Assembly: GCA_010206225.2 (NCBI GenBank)
Contig: VIQU02000003.1
Coordinates: forward strand, 96,024-160,023
Reading direction: 5' to 3'
Length of the DNA stretch: 64,000 nt
Origin: Lachnospiraceae bacterium MD308
GTDB taxonomy: Bacteria > Bacillota > Clostridia > Lachnospirales > Lachnospiraceae
This document shows positions 8,263 through 17,149 of this stretch, piece after piece. The notes under the pieces were generated by a model that saw nothing but the letters and a program-made list of their open reading frames with translations, was not told the DNA's origin and ran no database searches. The translations under genes were made by a program, and so were the position numbers. How positions within the stretch are numbered: the first letter of the stretch is position 1; every line of letters begins with the position of its first letter.

Positions 8263-9708
8263 TTAAAATCTCTTTCTCCAAACCGGAACCGCTATTAGCA
8301 TCAAGACCGGGAATATCTCAAGTCTTCCCGCCAGCATGTCAAAACAGAATACAAGCTTGGAAAAAATCGAAAATTCTGAAAAATTCCCTGTCGGTCCGAC
8401 TTTTGCGATTCCCGGCCCGATATTGTTAAGTGTTGTCAGTACCGAACTGAAAGTGGTTGCAAAATCCATATTATCAACGGACACAAGCAGAACAGAGCCA
8501 ATGAGGATTCCAGCATATGCCATCAGATACACACTTACCTTTTTCACAACCTCTGCGTTCATCTTTTTCCCGTTGACGCGGATGATACTGACAGACTTCG
8601 GATGCTTCATCTGCTTAATCTCCCGCTTGATACTTTTCAGCACGATCAGAACCCTTGATACCTTGATACCGCCTCCGGTGGATGAGGCACATGCCCCCAC
8701 GACCATCAGGATCAGCAGGATACACTGGGAGAACATAGGCCACTGAACAAAATCTGCCGTTGCATAACCCGTTGTTGTGATAACGGAAGCCACCTGAAAA
8801 ACAGCATACCGAAAAGCCTTAAGAGGATTTCCGAACTGCGCGCTGATATTCCATGTAATCGCCGCTGTCGAAGCAGTAATAATAAAAATATATGCCCGCA
8901 CTTCTTCATTTTTCCATACCGTCTTGAATTCTCTGAGAAGCAGCATGTAAAACAGCGAAAAATTTATGCCGAACAAAATCATAAATATCGTTATCACACC
9001 CTCAATATACGCACTGTCAAAATGCCCCAAGCTGGCTCCGTAATTGGAAAACCCTCCCGTTCCCGCTGTTCCAAAAGCATGGAGCAGGCTATCAAACAGA
9101 TTCATTCCTCCGCAAAGAAGCAGTATCGTCTGTACAAGGGTCATCCCAAGATATATGCCGTATAAAATACGTGCCGTAGACACCATCTTCGGCACAAGCT
9201 TCTCCTTCTCCGGTCCCGGAACCTCCGCGGTCATAAGGTACATAGAGCTGTTTTTATCAAGGCTTGTGAGTACCAGTACAAATACCAGCACTCCCATCCC
9301 GCCTACCCAATGGGTAAAGCTCCTCCAAAAAAGCATACACTGAGACAAAGCTTCCACATCCGGAAGTATGGAAGAACCTGTCGTCGTAAAACCGGATATG
9401 GTTTCAAAAAGTGCATCTACATAATTCGGAATCTCGCCGGATATGGTAAAGGGGAGTGCCCCAAACAAAGACCACAATATCCATGCCGATGCCACGATGA
9501 TCAGGCCTTCCTTTCCATATATCTTCGTCTTTTCCGGCTTCCTTAGCCCCGCTATGAGAAAAAACAGAAGAAGTATGGCAGAAGGGATTAAAAAAGCGAT
9601 TCCCTCCCGCTCATCATATAGCGCCCCTACAAATGCCGGAACTAAAAGCAAAAGCGCCTCCACCCCCAGCATCTTTCCTAATATATAACATATCATCCTC
9701 GTATTCAT
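8263..9708 (-). CDS. trkH: TrkH/KtrB-type potassium uptake channel
   Basis: Membrane subunit of a potassium (or sodium-coupled potassium) uptake system. The 481-residue protein shows the four selectivity-filter loops expected of the superfamily: TISGFTTTGSS (about residue 110), FGTAGTGGFSN (about 215), ITTTGYATADF (about 315) and LNNIGPG (about 430). Each has the glycine that lines the pore. Membrane segments fill the rest. Its partner trkA ends 16 bp upstream, so both should be made together. The start MNTRMICYILGKMLG matches the family's M1 helix directly. Confidence 0.95.
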   Translation of the reverse strand: MNTRMICYILGKMLGVEALLLLVPAFVGALYDEREGIAFLIPSAILLLFFLIAGLRKPEKTKIYGKEGLIIVASAWILWSLFGALPFTISGEIPNYVDALFETISGFTTTGSSILPDVEALSQCMLFWRSFTHWVGGMGVLVFVLVLTSLDKNSSMYLMTAEVPGPEKEKLVPKMVSTARILYGIYLGMTLVQTILLLCGGMNLFDSLLHAFGTAGTGGFSNYGASLGHFDSAYIEGVITIFMILFGINFSLFYMLLLREFKTVWKNEEVRAYIFIITASTAAITWNISAQFGNPLKAFRYAVFQVASVITTTGYATADFVQWPMFSQCILLILMVVGACASSTGGGIKVSRVLIVLKSIKREIKQMKHPKSVSIIRVNGKKMNAEVVKKVSVYLMAYAGILIGSVLLVSVDNMDFATTFSSVLTTLNNIGPGIAKVGPTGNFSEFSIFSKLVFCFDMLAGRLEIFPVLMLIAVPVWRKRF

Positions 9709-9724
9709 AATCTTTTAAGACTCC

Positions 9725-11083
9725 CTAACCAAGTATATCTCTGAAACTACTGACAATATGGTCTTTTGTCACTACGATCACACTGTCTCCGGCCTCCAGA
9801 TGGTCATCTCCATTCGGTATGATAACATCTCTCTTCCGCCCGATACAGGCTATCAGGTTATTCTTTTTAATGGGAAGGTCTTTGAGAGACATCTGCGTAT
9901 ATTCACATTCCTTCTTTATGATAAACTCCAGCGCTTCCACCTTCCCCTGCACCAGATGATACATCGTCTCAACATTGGCGCTGCTGTAAGAATTGTTACG
10001 GGCCCTGACATATCCCATGATTTCATCTGCCGTCGCGCTCTTGGCCGATACAATACTATCAATGCCGAGCCCTTCTATCATCTGCGCCCGCATGTCTTCA
10101 TTCACCTTTGCGATAATCTTCGGTACGCCGATTGTTTTCGCAAAAAAGGCCATAATGATATTCTCTTCGTCCATCCCCGTAAGTGCTACAAATGCATCCG
10201 CATCTCCAATGCCCTCTTCCAGCAAAAGATCATGGTCTGCCGCATTGCCGTGCAGGATGGTAGCCTTAGGCAGAAGTTCGCATAACTCTTCGCATCTCTT
10301 CTCATTACGCTCAATGATCTTTACCTGCATACCCACTTTTAAGAGCTGGGCAGCAAGATAAAAGCAGACGTGGCCGCCTCCGCAGATGATCACCTTCTTC
10401 ACCTTCGCATTCTTGCGTCCAAGGGATTTAAAAAATGTCTTCAAATCCTGATGACCTGCCGCGATATGAATACGGTCCCCTTCTCTCAATACAAAATTTC
10501 CGTCCGGTATATACACTTCTTTTCCTCTCTTTACCGCACATACCAGAATCTTGATCTGAAATTTCCTGTAAACCTCCGCAAGAGAAAGATCCGTCAGCGG
10601 CTGGTCGCTGCCAAGCGCATACTCCACAAGCTCCACGCGCCCTTTCATAAAAGTCTCTACTTTATTCGCCTCAGGGAATAACAGAATCCTTAAGATCTCA
10701 TTGGAAGCCGCAAGTTCCGGATTTACTGCCATAGAAAGCTGCAAATCCTCCTTCAGCATCCCAATCTGTCTGTAATATATCGGATTACGCACCCTCGCTA
10801 TCGTATGCTTAGCTCCGAGTCTTCTTGCTATCAAACAGCTTAGCATATTCATCTCATCCGTCGAAGCACAGGCGATAACCAGATCTGCCCGCGGCACATC
10901 CGCCTGCTTCATGATCTCCGCATCCGCACCGTTACCCGTGATGCAGAAAATATCCATCTCATTCAACGCTTCCTTAAGCTTTCCTTCATTTTGGTCAATC
11001 AGAGTGATATCATAATTTTCTTCTGACAACTGCACTGCAAGCTTATGACCTACTTTACCGTCACCAATAATTACAATTTTCAT
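9725..11083 (-). CDS. trkA: TrkA potassium-uptake regulatory subunit
   Basis: Cytoplasmic NAD(H)/ATP-binding gating ring of the Trk system. The 452 residues hold two RCK units. The first starts at residue 1 with the Rossmann motif GDGKVG and the acidic strand-end residue in LIDQNEGK. The second begins near residue 232 with ICGGGHV and KIIERNEKR. Each Rossmann fold is followed by a TrkA-C domain (about residues 140-220 and 370-450). Full length for the family. It is the first gene of the operon and starts about 60 bp downstream of the EF-G terminator, so its promoter must lie within 11084-11145, where TATACT is a candidate -10 box. Confidence 0.95.
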   Translation of the reverse strand: MKIVIIGDGKVGHKLAVQLSEENYDITLIDQNEGKLKEALNEMDIFCITGNGADAEIMKQADVPRADLVIACASTDEMNMLSCLIARRLGAKHTIARVRNPIYYRQIGMLKEDLQLSMAVNPELAASNEILRILLFPEANKVETFMKGRVELVEYALGSDQPLTDLSLAEVYRKFQIKILVCAVKRGKEVYIPDGNFVLREGDRIHIAAGHQDLKTFFKSLGRKNAKVKKVIICGGGHVCFYLAAQLLKVGMQVKIIERNEKRCEELCELLPKATILHGNAADHDLLLEEGIGDADAFVALTGMDEENIIMAFFAKTIGVPKIIAKVNEDMRAQMIEGLGIDSIVSAKSATADEIMGYVRARNNSYSSANVETMYHLVQGKVEALEFIIKKECEYTQMSLKDLPIKKNNLIACIGRKRDVIIPNGDDHLEAGDSVIVVTKDHIVSSFRDILG

Positions 11084-11145
11084 CTTCGTTCCTCTTTTTT
11101 ATATATTTTAAACTAAGCATAGTAGAGTATAGCACCTTTATAAAA

Positions 11146-11175
11146 ATAAGAAAAGCCCTCTCGGGCTTTTCTTAT
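11146..11175 (-). terminator. Intrinsic terminator after the EF-G-like gene
   Basis: A perfect 13-bp stem (11146-11158 with 11163-11175) closes a TCTC loop and is GC-rich at its top (AAAAGCCC/GGGCTTTT). Read on the minus strand it is followed by TTTTTA. It lies 31 bp past the EF-G-like stop codon. Confidence 0.9.
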
Positions 11176-11206
11176 CAGCTTTTTCACTTCATAATCTTTA
11201 TCTTCC

Positions 11207-13282
11207 CTATTCCTCAGCCGCTCTCTTAGCGATCTCTGCCTCCTGCACATCTGACGGAGCCTGCTCATAGCGTGCAAATGCATATTCGTAATTCCCACGG
11301 CCCCCTGTCATAGAACGAAGTGTCGTACAGTAACCAAACAGTCCTGTCATCGGAATATCAGCCTCTATCACCTGATAACCGCCGCTTACAGGATTCATAC
11401 CGAGCACTCGTCCGCGGCGCTTATTCAAATCGCCCATAACATCTCCGGTATAATCATCCGGAACAGTTACTTTGATTGAAGCGATCGGCTCTAACAAAAC
11501 CGGACCTGCCTCCATGAAGCCCTTCTTGAATGCCTGAATCGTAGCTGTCTTGAATGCCATCTCAGAAGAATCTACCGGATGATAGGAACCATCATACAAT
11601 GTAGCCTTTACGCCCACTACCGGATATCCTGCTAACGGCCCCTTGATAACGGACTCCTGAAGTCCTTTCTCAACTGCCGGGAAATAGTTCTTTGGAACTG
11701 CCCCGCCTACAACTGTCTCTTCAAAAATATATGGCGTCTCCAGATCGCCGGAAGATGCGAACTTCATCTTAACATGTCCATACTGACCATGTCCGCCTGA
11801 CTGCTTCTTGTACTTCGTATCCACGTCAGAATTCTTTCGGATCGTTTCGCGGAACGCAACCTTCGGAGTCTCTAATGTCACTGCACATTTATATCTCTCC
11901 GCAAGCTTACTTACTGCAATCTCTAAGTGTTGGTCGCCCATTCCGTATAAAAGCGTCTGGCGGTTCTCACTGTCATTAACGGCCTTAAGAGTAATATCCT
12001 CTGCCATCATCTTCTGAAGCGCCTGAGATACCTTATCCTCATCGCCCTTGTTCGTCGTCACATACTTCATGTATGTATACGGCTTGGAATATTCTGTTTT
12101 TCCAAAAAGAAGCGGCATCGTCTTAGCAGAAAGCGTATCACCTGTCTTTGTATTGCCAAGCTTTGCGATCGCTCCGATATCTCCTGCAAATAATTCACTT
12201 ACCTCTACCGGCTTATTTCCAATCATCGTATAAATCTTACCAAGCTTCTCATCAGACTCAGAAGATGTATTGTAAAGAACATCCTCTCCTTTCAACACGC
12301 CGGAGCATACCTTAACAAAAGAATATTTACCGATGAACGGATCAACCATTGTCTTGAACACATAAGCAGATTTTGCTTTTGCAAAGTCATAATTCGCCTC
12401 GTAAATCTCATTCGTCTTCAAGTTGACGCCCGCGCACTCTCTCCAGTCAGGGCTCGGGAAAAACCTTACGATATCCGACAGAAGATTTGCAACGCCCTGC
12501 GCCTGAATGTTAGAACCCATAGCCACAGGAACAATGCTTCCATCCATAACCTCTGTACGCATCGCCGCACGGATCTCCTCTACAGAGAACTCCTCTCCTG
12601 CAAAATAACGCTCCATGAATTCCTCACTGGTCTCCGCAACTGCCTCGAGAAGCTTTTCACGGTAACTCTCTACATATTCCATACAGTAATCAGGAATCTC
12701 GCACTCTTCTCTCTTACCGATACCTGTATAACGTCTTCCTGCGTTCTTGATTATATTCACATAACCTGTCAGCTTCTCATCCTCACGGATCGGCGAGAAA
12801 TGAGGAGCAATTACTTTTCCGTACTTTTCTGTCAGATCTTCTACTACCTGACGGAAGCTGGCATCATCCACGTCCATCTCTGTTACATATATCATACGCG
12901 GCAGGCTGTACTTATCACACAATTCCCACGCTTTCTCCGTTCCAACCTCTACTCCTGCCTTGCCTGATACGACGATAACCGCTGCATCCGCTGCGCTGAC
13001 CGCCTCTTCCACTTCTCCGACAAAATCGAAATATCCCGGAGCATCCAGCACATTGATCTTAGCCTTCTCCCATTCGATCGGGATCAATGCTGTGCTGATG
13101 GAAAACTCACGTTTTTGTTCTTCTTTATCAAAATCGCTGATGGTATTGCCATCCGTGACCTTGCCCATCCGGTTCACTGCGCCGGATACATAGGCCATAG
13201 CTTCCGCAAGGCTCGTCTTACCGCATCCGCCATGCCCTAAAAGAACTACATTTCTGATTTCGTCCGTTCTATAAACTTTCAT
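11207..13282 (-). CDS. Elongation factor G-like translational GTPase (EF-G paralogue)
   Basis: Ribosome-associated GTPase of the EF-G fold, 691 residues, full length. Domain I has the P-loop GHGGCGKTS (residues 16-24), and G3 reads DAPGYFDF (80-87). G4 reads TEMD (134-137) where translocases have NKxD. Domains II-V follow, including GGHGQYGHV in domain IV and a C-terminal domain V (VLEPIASIKVTVP...). The P-loop GHGGCGKT rather than AHIDAGKT and the altered G4 place it with the EF-G2-like group, whose role is not settled, rather than with the str-operon fusA. It stands alone with its own promoter and terminator. AGGAGG precedes ATG 13282. Confidence 0.88.
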   Translation of the reverse strand: MKVYRTDEIRNVVLLGHGGCGKTSLAEAMAYVSGAVNRMGKVTDGNTISDFDKEEQKREFSISTALIPIEWEKAKINVLDAPGYFDFVGEVEEAVSAADAAVIVVSGKAGVEVGTEKAWELCDKYSLPRMIYVTEMDVDDASFRQVVEDLTEKYGKVIAPHFSPIREDEKLTGYVNIIKNAGRRYTGIGKREECEIPDYCMEYVESYREKLLEAVAETSEEFMERYFAGEEFSVEEIRAAMRTEVMDGSIVPVAMGSNIQAQGVANLLSDIVRFFPSPDWRECAGVNLKTNEIYEANYDFAKAKSAYVFKTMVDPFIGKYSFVKVCSGVLKGEDVLYNTSSESDEKLGKIYTMIGNKPVEVSELFAGDIGAIAKLGNTKTGDTLSAKTMPLLFGKTEYSKPYTYMKYVTTNKGDEDKVSQALQKMMAEDITLKAVNDSENRQTLLYGMGDQHLEIAVSKLAERYKCAVTLETPKVAFRETIRKNSDVDTKYKKQSGGHGQYGHVKMKFASSGDLETPYIFEETVVGGAVPKNYFPAVEKGLQESVIKGPLAGYPVVGVKATLYDGSYHPVDSSEMAFKTATIQAFKKGFMEAGPVLLEPIASIKVTVPDDYTGDVMGDLNKRRGRVLGMNPVSGGYQVIEADIPMTGLFGYCTTLRSMTGGRGNYEYAFARYEQAPSDVQEAEIAKRAAEE

Positions 13283-13322
13283 ACTTTAGCTGCCTCCTTG
13301 TTTTTAAAAATCTCATATACAC

Positions 13323-13351
13323 ATTGTACTAAAATTTCTCTCATATTACAA
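13323..13351 (-). promoter_or_regulatory. Candidate promoter of the EF-G-like gene
   Basis: On the minus strand, TTGTAA (13351-13346) and TACAAT (13328-13323) have a 17-bp spacer and lie about 40 bp before the ATG. A second TATAAT-like box sits near 13373-13378 on the same strand, so the exact start is uncertain. Confidence 0.45.
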
Positions 13352-13413
13352 CTTATTTATTCAGATTATCCATTATAGCCATTTACTCTGTTACAGTTCA
13401 CTCGTCAGCCAAT

Positions 13414-13457
13414 ATGGAGATAATCACATGCTTGCATGATGATTTCTCCATTTTTTT
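13414..13457 (+). terminator. Orphan plus-strand intrinsic terminator in the EF-G/tyrA gap
   Basis: ATGGAGA (13414-13420) pairs with TCTCCAT (13445-13451), and the inner bases TAATCA-C-ATGC pair with GCAT-G-ATGATT with only small bulges, around a short TT turn. Seven T residues follow directly (13451-13457) on the plus strand. No plus-strand gene lies upstream: the neighbour is the start of the minus-strand EF-G-like gene. It may end an unannotated short RNA. Confidence 0.65.
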
Positions 13458-13494
13458 ACCCTTGTACGTAATCCTTAACACGGCATCTGCTTCA

Positions 13495-13508
13495 ATGCTT
13501 TAAAGCAT
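13495..13508. promoter_or_regulatory. 14-bp palindrome next to the tyrA promoter
   Basis: ATGCTTTAAAGCAT is a perfect palindrome ending seven bases before the -35 box of tyrA. The position suits a regulator site, but no regulator is identified. Confidence 0.4.
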
Positions 13509-13515
13509 CATAGGA

Positions 13516-13544
13516 TTGACAAATTCTTTAATTAAATATAGAAT
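13516..13544 (+). promoter_or_regulatory. Predicted sigma-A promoter of tyrA-aroA
   Basis: TTGACA (13516-13521) and TAGAAT (13539-13544) are separated by 17 bp. The expected start is near 13551, about 50 bases before the tyrA ATG, whose ribosome-binding site is AGGAGG. Confidence 0.65.
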
Positions 13545-13601
13545 AAGAAACATAAAATACGGAGCAATCCGCAGAATCATAACAACTTCAGGAGGGACAC
13601 T

Positions 13602-14696
13602 ATGAAGCACAAGGTTGGTTTTGTTGGTCTGGGTTTGATCGGCGGTTCCATTGCAAAGGCCATCCGCCAGTATTACCCTGATTATGAAATTATAGCTTTT
13701 GACAAGAATAGAGAAGCGTTGGCGCTTGCAACACAGGAATCCATCATACATGTGGCGGCCACCAACATCGACGATAATTTCCGTCACTGCAGTTATATTT
13801 TCCTCTGCGCGCCTGTTGTATACAATACTGCTTATTTAAAGCAGATAAAGAACTTTCTTCAGGAAGACTGCATTCTGACAGACGTCGGCAGTGTAAAGAC
13901 GAACATACATAAGGAAGTGGAATCTCTCGGAATCGGGAAATATTTTATCGGCGGGCATCCTATGGCCGGTTCTGAAAAGACTGGATTTGGCAATTCAAAA
14001 GCGATGCTGATCGAAAACGCATATTATATACTTACCCCGGCTAAGGAAGCACCCAAGGAAAAAGTTGACCGCTACGAGGAATTTGTAAAAAATTTACGTG
14101 CGATTCCACTCATCCTTGATTACGCCCAGCACGACTACGTAACCGGAGCCATCAGCCATCTCCCTCACATCATCGCATCCAGTCTGGTGAACTTCATAAA
14201 AGATAACGACACCAGCACAGAACTGATGAAGAATCTTGCGGCAGGCGGCTTTAAGGACATTACCCGTATCGCCTCCTCCTCGCCCACCATGTGGCAGCAC
14301 ATCTGTCTTACGAATAAGGAAAATATCTCGGAAATTCTCGGAGGATACATTGAATCTCTGAAGAATTTCAAACAACTGATTGATACTTCCAATGAGCAGG
14401 CGCTTTATTGGAATTTTGATTCCTCTAAGAATTACCGCAATGCGATTCCTGCCTCCTCGGCAGGTCCAATCAAAAAAGCTTATGCGGTATACTGCGATAT
14501 CATTGACGAAGCCGGCGGGATTGCCGCTATTGCGACAATCCTCGCCTCCAATAGTCTGAACATTAAGAATATTGGTATTGTAAATAACAGAGAATTTGAA
14601 GAAGGGGTTCTGCGTATTGAATTCTACGATGAGGCATCTTCAAAAAGAGCCACAACGTTGCTGCAGAAATTCAGGTACATTGTATATGAGCGTTAG
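13602..14696 (+). CDS. tyrA: Prephenate dehydrogenase with C-terminal ACT domain
   Basis: Catalyses NAD-dependent oxidative decarboxylation of prephenate to 4-hydroxyphenylpyruvate, the committed step to tyrosine. The N-terminal Rossmann motif GLGLIGGS (residues 9-16) and the active-site stretch IGGHPMAGSEKTGFG (near residue 115) are typical. A helical dimerisation domain follows. Residues from about 295 (GGIAAIATILASNSLNIKNIGI) form an ACT domain, the usual site of tyrosine feedback. It is first in the operon; aroA starts inside its last codons (11-bp overlap), so the two are translationally coupled. Confidence 0.94.
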   Translation: MKHKVGFVGLGLIGGSIAKAIRQYYPDYEIIAFDKNREALALATQESIIHVAATNIDDNFRHCSYIFLCAPVVYNTAYLKQIKNFLQEDCILTDVGSVKTNIHKEVESLGIGKYFIGGHPMAGSEKTGFGNSKAMLIENAYYILTPAKEAPKEKVDRYEEFVKNLRAIPLILDYAQHDYVTGAISHLPHIIASSLVNFIKDNDTSTELMKNLAAGGFKDITRIASSSPTMWQHICLTNKENISEILGGYIESLKNFKQLIDTSNEQALYWNFDSSKNYRNAIPASSAGPIKKAYAVYCDIIDEAGGIAAIATILASNSLNIKNIGIVNNREFEEGVLRIEFYDEASSKRATTLLQKFRYIVYER

Positions 14697-15990
14697 ATCT
14701 ATCCGCCCGTCAAAAAAATTAAAAGGTGAAATCAATATTCCAGGAGACAAATCCATCTCTCACCGTTCCATCATGCTCGGCTCTATCGCACAGGGAACGA
14801 CTGAGATCACACATTTTCTTAAGGGGGCTGACTGCCTGTCCACCATCAGCTGTTTTCGGAAAATGGGTATAGAAATCGAAGAAAAACCAGACTGTATCCT
14901 AGTACACGGCAAAGGACTTCGGGGACTTATGCCGCCAAGTGAAATATTAGATGTAGGTAACAGCGGTACAACCATAAGACTATTGTCCGGAATCCTTGCA
15001 GGACAAGGCTTTTCCTCTGCTCTGTCCGGAGACAAGTCCTTAAACTCAAGGCCCATGGCAAGAATCATGACTCCACTAAATAACATGGGCGCAGATATTA
15101 CAAGCCTGAATCACAATAACTGTGCGCCTCTCTGTATCAATCCCGGCACACTGCGAGGCATCCATTATCAGTCGCCGGTAGCGTCCGCACAGGTCAAATC
15201 CGCGGTTCTTCTCGCCGGTCTCTATGCCGGCAGCGAAACCTCTGTCACGGAACCTGCCCTGTCGCGGAATCATACAGAGCTTATGCTGCAGAATTTCGGC
15301 GCATATGTAGTCTCAACCATGCACAGTGACAAAAGCGCCACCGCACAGATTGCACCCTGCAGCGAACTTTACGGACAACAGATATTTGTTCCCGGAGATA
15401 TCTCCTCCGCGGCATACTTTATCGCCGCAGGACTTTTAGTCCCCCATTCTGAAATCCTTGTAAAAAACGTAGGCACTAACTTTACCCGCGCCGGTTTCCT
15501 TAAGGTATGCGAAGCGATGGGCGCTTCGCTGACACTTCTGAATCAATCTTTCGAGGGAGGAGAAGGGCGCGCAGATATCCTCGTTAAAGCCGGTTCTCTG
15601 AGAGGAACTACAATCGAAGGCGACATCATCCCCTCACTGATCGATGAAATTCCAGTGATCGCTGTTATGGCTGCCTGTGCGGAAGGTACGACAGTCATCA
15701 GGGATTCGGCCGAGCTAAAGGTAAAAGAAACGAACCGGATAGACACTGTCACAGAAAATTTAAGAGCGATGGGTGCTTTGGTCACTCCTACAGAAGACGG
15801 AATGATCATCGAAGGGGGCGCGAAGCTTAGAGGCGCACGCATCAAGAGTTATCTGGACCATCGGATCGCTATGTCATTCGCGGTCGCAGGACTTGCGGCT
15901 TCCGGCGAGACCGTGATTGAAGACAGCCAGTGTGTGGATGTGTCTTATCCCGATTTTTTTACTTCACTGGAAAGTCTGTATCAATATTAG
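14686..15990 (+). CDS. aroA: 3-phosphoshikimate 1-carboxyvinyltransferase (EPSP synthase)
   Basis: Joins shikimate 3-phosphate and phosphoenolpyruvate to make EPSP in the chorismate pathway. Motifs seen are GDKSISHRS near residue 20 (substrate-binding Lys, Ser and Arg), DVGNSGTTIRLL near residue 88, and LDHRIAMSFAVAG near the C-terminus. The ATG at 14686 begins MSVRSIRPSKKLKGEI, which matches the start of the fold. An open frame extends upstream to 14596 but lies within tyrA. The predicted length of 434 residues is standard. Two-gene coupling with tyrA suggests regulation with aromatic amino acid synthesis. The stop is followed by a possible hairpin at 16003-16050. Confidence 0.95.
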   Translation: MSVRSIRPSKKLKGEINIPGDKSISHRSIMLGSIAQGTTEITHFLKGADCLSTISCFRKMGIEIEEKPDCILVHGKGLRGLMPPSEILDVGNSGTTIRLLSGILAGQGFSSALSGDKSLNSRPMARIMTPLNNMGADITSLNHNNCAPLCINPGTLRGIHYQSPVASAQVKSAVLLAGLYAGSETSVTEPALSRNHTELMLQNFGAYVVSTMHSDKSATAQIAPCSELYGQQIFVPGDISSAAYFIAAGLLVPHSEILVKNVGTNFTRAGFLKVCEAMGASLTLLNQSFEGGEGRADILVKAGSLRGTTIEGDIIPSLIDEIPVIAVMAACAEGTTVIRDSAELKVKETNRIDTVTENLRAMGALVTPTEDGMIIEGGAKLRGARIKSYLDHRIAMSFAVAGLAASGETVIEDSQCVDVSYPDFFTSLESLYQY

Positions 15991-16002
15991 AACAAATGTA
16001 CA

Positions 16003-16050
16003 ACTGCAAAACAGCAACGCCCAAATAATCGTACTCAGCGGTTTTGCAGT
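16003..16050. terminator. Hairpin between convergent aroA and threonine aldolase genes
   Basis: ACTGCAAAAC (16003-16012) and GTTTTGCAGT (16041-16050) form a perfect 10-bp stem with a 28-base loop. It lies between two convergent genes, so it may end transcripts from both sides. Neither side has a clean T-run, which keeps confidence low. Confidence 0.4.
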
Positions 16051-16088
16051 TATTCTACTGCTAATTTTAGTGTCAATTGTACTAAATA

Positions 16089-17114
16089 CTAAAGAAAAGA
16101 AATAACTTTCTCTACATCCTCTCTCTTCGTTGCCCAGCTTGTGGCAAACCGTACGATCGTGTGATTTTCATCATATTTTTCCCAGAAACTGAAAGCGACT
16201 TTACTTCGCAGACGCTCCATCACTTCATTTTCCATAATAATAAACTGCTGATTCGTAGGTGAATCAATGAAAAACTTATATCCCTTTTTTCGGAATCCTT
16301 CCTTTAAAAGCTCTGCCATATCAATCGCATTTTTACTGATTTCATAATACAGGTTATTCGTAAAAAGCGTATCAAACTGAAGTCCCAGAAGCCATCCCTT
16401 TGCAAGAAGTGCGCCCTGCTGCTTTACCATCGTCATAAAAAACTTCGGCATATTTTTCTTTGTAAAAACAACTGCCTCGCCGAACAACGCGCCCACTTTC
16501 GTCCCGCCGATGTAAAATGCATCACAGTATCGTGCAATATCAGGCAATGACGCATCTGTATCCGCACTCATCAGCCCATAACCGAGCCGCGCTCCGTCCA
16601 TATAAAGCGGAATATCATATTTCCTGCATACCTGTGAAATTTCCTTTAATTCTTTCAGACTATATAATGTTCCATATTCTGTCGGATGAGAGATATACAC
16701 CATCCCGGGAAATACCATATGCTCATGGTTCCCGTCCTCCCAAAAGGTCTTAAGAAATCCGGAAAGCTCTCTTACGTCAATCTTTCCGTCATGACCGGGA
16801 ATCTCCTGCACCTTGTGGCCGGTGTACTCAATAGCGCCTGCCTCATGTAAGCTTACATGCCCTGTCTGCGCAGCCACTACTCCTTCATACCGTTCAAGCA
16901 TGGTTGAGATTACAATCGAATTCGTCTGCGTTCCGCCTACCAAAAAATAAACCTGCGCCTCTTCACACCCACATGCCTTACGGATTTTCTCCTTCGCGCT
17001 TTCACAGATCTTATCTGTTCCGTAACCCTTCTGTTGTACCATATTTATCTCTTGCATACGGTTTAAAATCTTCTCATGCGCTCCTATCGTATAATCACTT
17101 TCAAATGACAACAT
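16089..17114 (-). CDS. Low-specificity L-threonine aldolase (PLP enzyme)
   Basis: PLP-dependent enzyme that splits L-threonine or L-allo-threonine to glycine and acetaldehyde. The 341-residue protein starts MLSFESDYTIGAHEKIL, the usual opening of the family. VGGTQTNSIVI lies near residue 62, DGARLGYG near 178 and the PLP lysine in IGGTKVGALFGEA near 207. ATG 17114 is preceded by AGAGGAGA at a suitable distance. The frame stays open upstream to 17252 but that part lies inside hemB. Thirty-five bases separate it from hemB, so it may be the last gene of the minus-strand hem series. Confidence 0.92.
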   Translation of the reverse strand: MLSFESDYTIGAHEKILNRMQEINMVQQKGYGTDKICESAKEKIRKACGCEEAQVYFLVGGTQTNSIVISTMLERYEGVVAAQTGHVSLHEAGAIEYTGHKVQEIPGHDGKIDVRELSGFLKTFWEDGNHEHMVFPGMVYISHPTEYGTLYSLKELKEISQVCRKYDIPLYMDGARLGYGLMSADTDASLPDIARYCDAFYIGGTKVGALFGEAVVFTKKNMPKFFMTMVKQQGALLAKGWLLGLQFDTLFTNNLYYEISKNAIDMAELLKEGFRKKGYKFFIDSPTNQQFIIMENEVMERLRSKVAFSFWEKYDENHTIVRFATSWATKREDVEKVISFL

Positions 17115-17149
17115 ATCTGCTATTCTCCTCTGTCCATATCTTCCGTTTT

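Noticed and set aside
14596..14685. Extended N-terminus of aroA
   Set aside because: The frame lies within tyrA. MSVRSIRPSKKLKGEI at 14686 is the normal start of the enzyme.
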